Assembly: GCA_012735245.1 (NCBI GenBank)
Contig: JAAYHU010000027.1
Location: forward strand, 1 to 64,000
DNA from: Tissierellia bacterium
GTDB taxonomy: Bacteria; Bacillota; Clostridia; Tissierellales; Tissierellaceae
Direction: 5' to 3'
Length of the DNA: 64,000 nucleotides
The notes beneath the pieces are model-generated. The model saw nothing but the letters and a program-made list of their open reading frames with translations. It ran no database searches and had not been told where the DNA came from. The position numbers and the translations under genes were made by a program. How positions within the stretch are numbered: the first letter of the stretch is position 1; the number at the start of each line of letters is the position of its first letter. Positions 60,774 through 64,000 of this stretch are shown one piece after another.

Positions 60774-61663
60774 TTTATCTCCCTCCCCAGCATATCAACA
60801 AAGGCCTCTACCCTTGTATCTAAGCCTGCTTCACCAGTATGTTCATCAATTTTTAGAGTTAAAAAAGGGAAGTTTCCTATCCTTTCCTTTATGAGTTCAA
60901 TGACTACTGAATCTATGCCGCAGGCAAAGGAGGAAATATATATTATTCCATTCACTTTATTTTCCCTATATACATTTGATGCAAAACCATAGGAGTTTCT
61001 TGCAAAGGTCCAAAAAGGTCTTTTATATAGGCGTTTAACCTCTTCATCAATTAAGCTATCTTCTACAACTTCTTCCGTAACTACACCTACTCCTAGCCTA
61101 TTAAGCTTTTCTACTATATTCATATTTACATAATTATCAAAAATGTTATAGGGATGGCCTACTATTGCTACAGTCAATTGTTGACTATCATCATTGAAAC
61201 CTAATTTAAACTTATCCTGTTTAATCAATGCAGTATTAAAGGCATTTTTAATTTTCTTCTTGTCCTTAGTTATTATCCTTCCTATTTCCCTGGCCCAGGG
61301 ATAGAGTTTTCTTCTAGATATGGCATATATAGGCTTATCTATTATCCTAGGCATTTTAGGAATGGAATTTTTTATCATCTCTGGCAGTCCACAAAATTTG
61401 GGACATATATATTCCCTACTTCTAACTTGCATGAACCTGGGAATGAGGATAATATCACACTTGTCCTTCAAATATGCCACATGGCCATGGAAGACTTTCA
61501 CAGGAAGGCATGCATCGTCTACACAGTATTTGACACCTTCATCTAAGATATCCTTATTGGTATCAGGTGATATGACTAATTCTGAACCAAGTTCCTGAAA
61601 AAAAGTCGTAAAAAAAGGGTAGTATTTATAATACAAAAGTCCCTTAGGTATGCCTACTATCAT
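60770..61663 (-). CDS. 2-hydroxyacyl-CoA dehydratase-like component protein (DUF2229-like, 297 residues)
   Basis: Opens with 'VGIPKGLLYYKYYPFFTTFF', a hallmark of the DUF2229 module. Cysteines follow in 'KYCVDDACLPVKVFHGH' and 'YICPKFCGLPE'. It ends 'TLKIDEHTGEAGLDTRVEAFVDML', the same closing motif as its neighbour. In many clostridia this module, the HgdB-like module and the activase module are fused in one protein of about 1400 residues; here they are three genes. Head of the operon, ribosome binding site GGAGGGAAAT. Confidence 0.8.
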   Translation of the reverse strand: MIVGIPKGLLYYKYYPFFTTFFQELGSELVISPDTNKDILDEGVKYCVDDACLPVKVFHGHVAYLKDKCDIILIPRFMQVRSREYICPKFCGLPEMIKNSIPKMPRIIDKPIYAISRRKLYPWAREIGRIITKDKKKIKNAFNTALIKQDKFKLGFNDDSQQLTVAIVGHPYNIFDNYVNMNIVEKLNRLGVGVVTEEVVEDSLIDEEVKRLYKRPFWTFARNSYGFASNVYRENKVNGIIYISSFACGIDSVVIELIKERIGNFPFLTLKIDEHTGEAGLDTRVEAFVDMLGREIK

Positions 61664-61771
61664 ATTTCCCTCCTAATAATTCACATTACTTCATTTATTA
61701 TTGGCACAAATTTGAAAAGTATACAAAAAAGATATATGTATGTAACTATGGTTTTAAAAATAAATAAAAAA

Positions 61772-61807
61772 GCTTAGGATTATCTACACTAGAAGAAAAC
61801 CCTAAGC
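61772..61807 (-). terminator. Terminator after the S41 peptidase gene
   Basis: GCTTAGG/CCTAAGC (7 bp) with a long loop, followed on the minus strand by TTTTTTATTTA, 14 bases after the stop codon. Confidence 0.65.
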
Positions 61808-61821
61808 ATATGTTTTTATCT

Positions 61822-63147
61822 TCAGTTAGAATCATTTATAACTGCCTGGATACATTTATCCTTAGTAAAATCTTCATGGGGAGTTGGATCTACTTCAATA
61901 TGGGGCCTGGTTCTCGTCTCCATGTTTATTGTTCCATCTGAATTTAATCCAAGCTCTCTACTAAATCTAATTACAAACTTACTATTTGGCAAGTAGATTA
62001 GAGGAATTTCTTCAAAGACCCTATCTCCACCTGTAGTCTCTCCAACTAATGTTGCAAAACCAGTATCCTTAGCAAAGGAAGCAAACTTTTCAGCCGATGA
62101 AAATACATTCCTGTCAACTAATAGATAAATCTTTCCTTTAAAATCTATATAGTCTGAGGAATTAGTGTTTACTGATAGGGGATTTATGGTAATCCTATAT
62201 ATTTTGTAATAATCAAAATCAGTTTTTATTTCCTCTGGAAATTGAGCCAAAATATTTTCATCTAACAAATTAATTGATTTTGAATCCTCTACTAAGTATG
62301 GACTATATTTATATTTATTAATATGGCTATCCTTAAAAAAAGCATAGTAATTTTGACTTAATGTTTTATTGGTTAATAAGGAAACTATATAATTCCAATA
62401 AGAATCATATCCACCGCCATTACCTCTTATATCGATAATTAGTTTCTCATAATCCTGAACTTGCCTCAAAAAGTCCTTTATTTTAATACTATCTTCCTTT
62501 GCAACATCAAAACCACCCATACTTTTAAATTTAATATAGGCAACTTCATTATGGATTAATATTTTTGTTTCCAATTGAGTATCACTATATAAATGGTCTA
62601 TATTATCTAATTCTTCTACTATTCCATCAAAATTATATCTGGCCCATACAAATGGATTAGAAAAAACCCTGTATCTAGACATATATCTATATGGATTATC
62701 ATGGTTAGAAAAAAACTCGTAATAGCTTTTATAAAAACTTTTATAGCCATATCCACTAACTACATTTACATGCCAGTTGTTTAAGTCTCCTAAGATTCGA
62801 GCTAAGGCTACAAGAAATTCCGCATCATTATTAGTGTTTTTAATAATTCTTTTGTATTTTCCCTTATTCCCTAACCAGTCTATATTATTCAATCTCTCAT
62901 TAACCTTAAAAAAGGGATAATTTTCTTCTAATACACTACATAAGTATTCAAAGTCATCTAACTTTTCCCTGTCTGTCAACCTAGCATCTAATATTCCATA
63001 GGCTGAGGCATCTAAGGCAGTTACCTGGAATTCATCTTGCATATTGTAAATTCGTTCTATGCCAAATATAGCTAGAATTAAAGAAATAATGATTACAGTA
63101 ATTCTAATTTTTTGTTTCCTTGTCATAGGTAATTTCCTTTTTGGCAA
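61822..63147 (-). CDS. S41-family (tail-specific) serine peptidase, membrane-anchored
   Basis: 441 residues. N-terminal membrane helix (about 13-33), an unclassified N-terminal domain (about 50-190), then the S41 core with 'LIIDIRGNGGGYDSYW', 'IYLLVDRNVFSSAEKFASFAK' (catalytic Ser in SSAE with the Lys nearby) and 'VGETTGGDRV'. No PDZ domain is evident. It degrades or processes extracytoplasmic proteins. The first possible start is TTG 63147 with GGGGGA upstream; ATG 63126 is a fair alternative. Confidence 0.85.
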   Translation of the reverse strand: MPKRKLPMTRKQKIRITVIIISLILAIFGIERIYNMQDEFQVTALDASAYGILDARLTDREKLDDFEYLCSVLEENYPFFKVNERLNNIDWLGNKGKYKRIIKNTNNDAEFLVALARILGDLNNWHVNVVSGYGYKSFYKSYYEFFSNHDNPYRYMSRYRVFSNPFVWARYNFDGIVEELDNIDHLYSDTQLETKILIHNEVAYIKFKSMGGFDVAKEDSIKIKDFLRQVQDYEKLIIDIRGNGGGYDSYWNYIVSLLTNKTLSQNYYAFFKDSHINKYKYSPYLVEDSKSINLLDENILAQFPEEIKTDFDYYKIYRITINPLSVNTNSSDYIDFKGKIYLLVDRNVFSSAEKFASFAKDTGFATLVGETTGGDRVFEEIPLIYLPNSKFVIRFSRELGLNSDGTINMETRTRPHIEVDPTPHEDFTKDKCIQAVINDSN

Positions 63148-63377
63148 CTCAAAAATCCCCCTTATAAATAGATTTATGATTTTTTATAGAAAAACCTATT
63201 AATTTTAATTAAATATCCTCAAAATATAAATATATATTACCATAAGATATTAATAAATAAAATATTCTGGCCATTTACACCAGACTATTAGGTTGCCATC
63301 CATCTTTTGTGTTGCAGCTGTTTGTTCTTGAATTTTTAATATTAATGTTTATTAATTTTTAATTCTGCTAATTTCTG

Positions 63378-63406
63378 TTGCATATTAATAGGCAAGTGGG
63401 TATTAT
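63378..63406 (+). promoter_or_regulatory. Sigma-A promoter of the 2-hydroxyacid dehydrogenase gene
   Basis: TTGCAT (63378-63383), exactly 17 bases, TATTAT (63401-63406), 32 bases before the start codon. The rest of the 291-base gap from 63148 is A/T-rich and I see nothing else in it. Confidence 0.7.
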
Positions 63407-63438
63407 ACTATTAAAGTTCTAAGTAAGGAGGTATAATA

Positions 63439-64000
63439 TTGAAGGCACTAATAACTTTTAAATACAAAGATGAAGAAATGAAGCTTCTTGAAGACCTTGG
63501 TTACGAGATAATATTTAATGACGAAAGAGATTTTTCCTTTTCTGAGGATATGAAGGACGCCGAGGTACTGGTATGTTTTGATCCTTTTAAGAAATTAGAT
63601 ATTGACCTGTTCCCTAAGCTTAAATGGATACAATTGTTAACTGCAGGTATTAATCAGGTTCCAGTTGAAAAGGTATTGAAAAAAAATATTGTACTTACAA
63701 ACAGCAGGGGAGTATACAGTATACCTATAGCTGAATGGATAGTTTTGAAGGCGTTAGAAATGATAAAAAACAGCAGAGACTTCTATAAAAAACAGGAAGA
63801 AAAGATTTGGAAAATGGATACTTCACTTCTGGAAATATATGGTAAGATTGTAGGCTTCTTGGGAACTGGATCTATAGCTCAGGAAGCTGCTAAAAGGTTG
63901 CAAGCTTTTGGCGTAAAGATTGTAGGATTTAATAGAACTGGCAGGAATGCAGAGCATTTTCACCAATCTTATCCAATAGATAAAATCAATCAAGAAATCT
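63439..64000 (+). CDS. D-isomer-specific 2-hydroxyacid dehydrogenase, N-terminal 187 residues (runs off the window)
   Basis: TTG 63439 follows AAGGAGG by 8 bases and the frame stays open to the end. Segments 'LKWIQLLTAGINQVPVEKVL', 'VLTNSRGVYSIPIAEWIV' and the Rossmann motif 'IVGFLGTGSIAQEAAKRLQAFG' belong to the phosphoglycerate dehydrogenase/lactate dehydrogenase family. The catalytic His lies outside. Substrate not deducible (3-phosphoglycerate, lactate or another 2-oxoacid). Confidence 0.88.
   Translation, partial: MKALITFKYKDEEMKLLEDLGYEIIFNDERDFSFSEDMKDAEVLVCFDPFKKLDIDLFPKLKWIQLLTAGINQVPVEKVLKKNIVLTNSRGVYSIPIAEWIVLKALEMIKNSRDFYKKQEEKIWKMDTSLLEIYGKIVGFLGTGSIAQEAAKRLQAFGVKIVGFNRTGRNAEHFHQSYPIDKINQEI

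Noticed and set aside
1-64000. CRISPR array, prophage, insertion sequence or integrated element
   Set aside because: I saw no spaced repeats of CRISPR type, no transposase, integrase or phage structural gene, and no abrupt change in base composition or gene style.

Overview
The window looks like chromosome of a low-GC, anaerobic, Gram-positive bacterium, most likely a clostridium of the Tissierellia/Clostridia type. The evidence is a class III (oxygen-sensitive) ribonucleotide reductase, an Nqr-type sodium pump, FeoAB, a T-box leader, FHA-SEDS-PBP and AddAB clusters of Firmicute type, strong GGAGG ribosome binding sites, many TTG starts, and a UGA-containing gene that fits a selenoprotein. 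No phage, insertion sequence, CRISPR array, tRNA or rRNA was seen. Most genes lie on the minus strand.

Layout. 1-3.2 kb (-): N-terminus of oligoendopeptidase F, then an FHA / SEDS / class B PBP wall-synthesis operon. 3.3-5.0 kb (+): PspC-domain protein, RecX, GlpP-like antiterminator. 5.0-9.5 kb (-): polysaccharide deacetylase, OmpR-family regulator, histidine kinase and a lipoprotein. Their promoter carries 11-bp-phased TTACA repeats that look like the regulator's own site. 10-25.3 kb (-): ABC exporter, a membrane protein with a phosphatase-like ectodomain, AddA/AddB, NagZ-like lipoprotein, glutaminase, nucleoside kinase, RluA-type synthase. 25.4-35.4 kb: MltG-like fragment (+), RsuA-type synthase, a DUF1540 mini-protein (+), radical SAM, HAD, DUF1292, PepD, fRMsr and NrdG/NrdD. 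NrdD has two NrdR boxes in its promoter. 35.5-43.2 kb (-): MsrA, DUF4153 protein, a RelA/SpoT-domain protein, then nqrB-C-D-E-F with no nqrA and with an in-frame stop in nqrF. 43.4-49 kb: cold-shock protein with a long leader, thioesterase, MATE pump, Mrp, DtxR-family regulator. 49-53.1 kb (+): FeoA/FeoB and a FAD oxidoreductase-Rieske gene split by a frameshift. 53.2-58.2 kb (-): livF-G-M-H-J under an isoleucine-type T-box. 58.4-64 kb: a MerT-like gene with an in-frame UGA followed by a SECIS-like hairpin (+), three acyl-CoA-dehydratase-activase-type genes (-), an S41 peptidase (-) and a partial 2-hydroxyacid dehydrogenase (+).

Most striking are the Cys-Sec MerT-like protein, the threefold tandem repeat of the addA translation start (SD + ATG + 8 codons, 36 nt each), the NqrA-less Nqr operon with a stop in nqrF, the four-cysteine signature in both AddA and AddB, and the phased operator of the two-component operon. 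Two broken genes (nqrF and FAD-Rieske), the second of them in a homopolymer, mean base errors in the assembly must be excluded.
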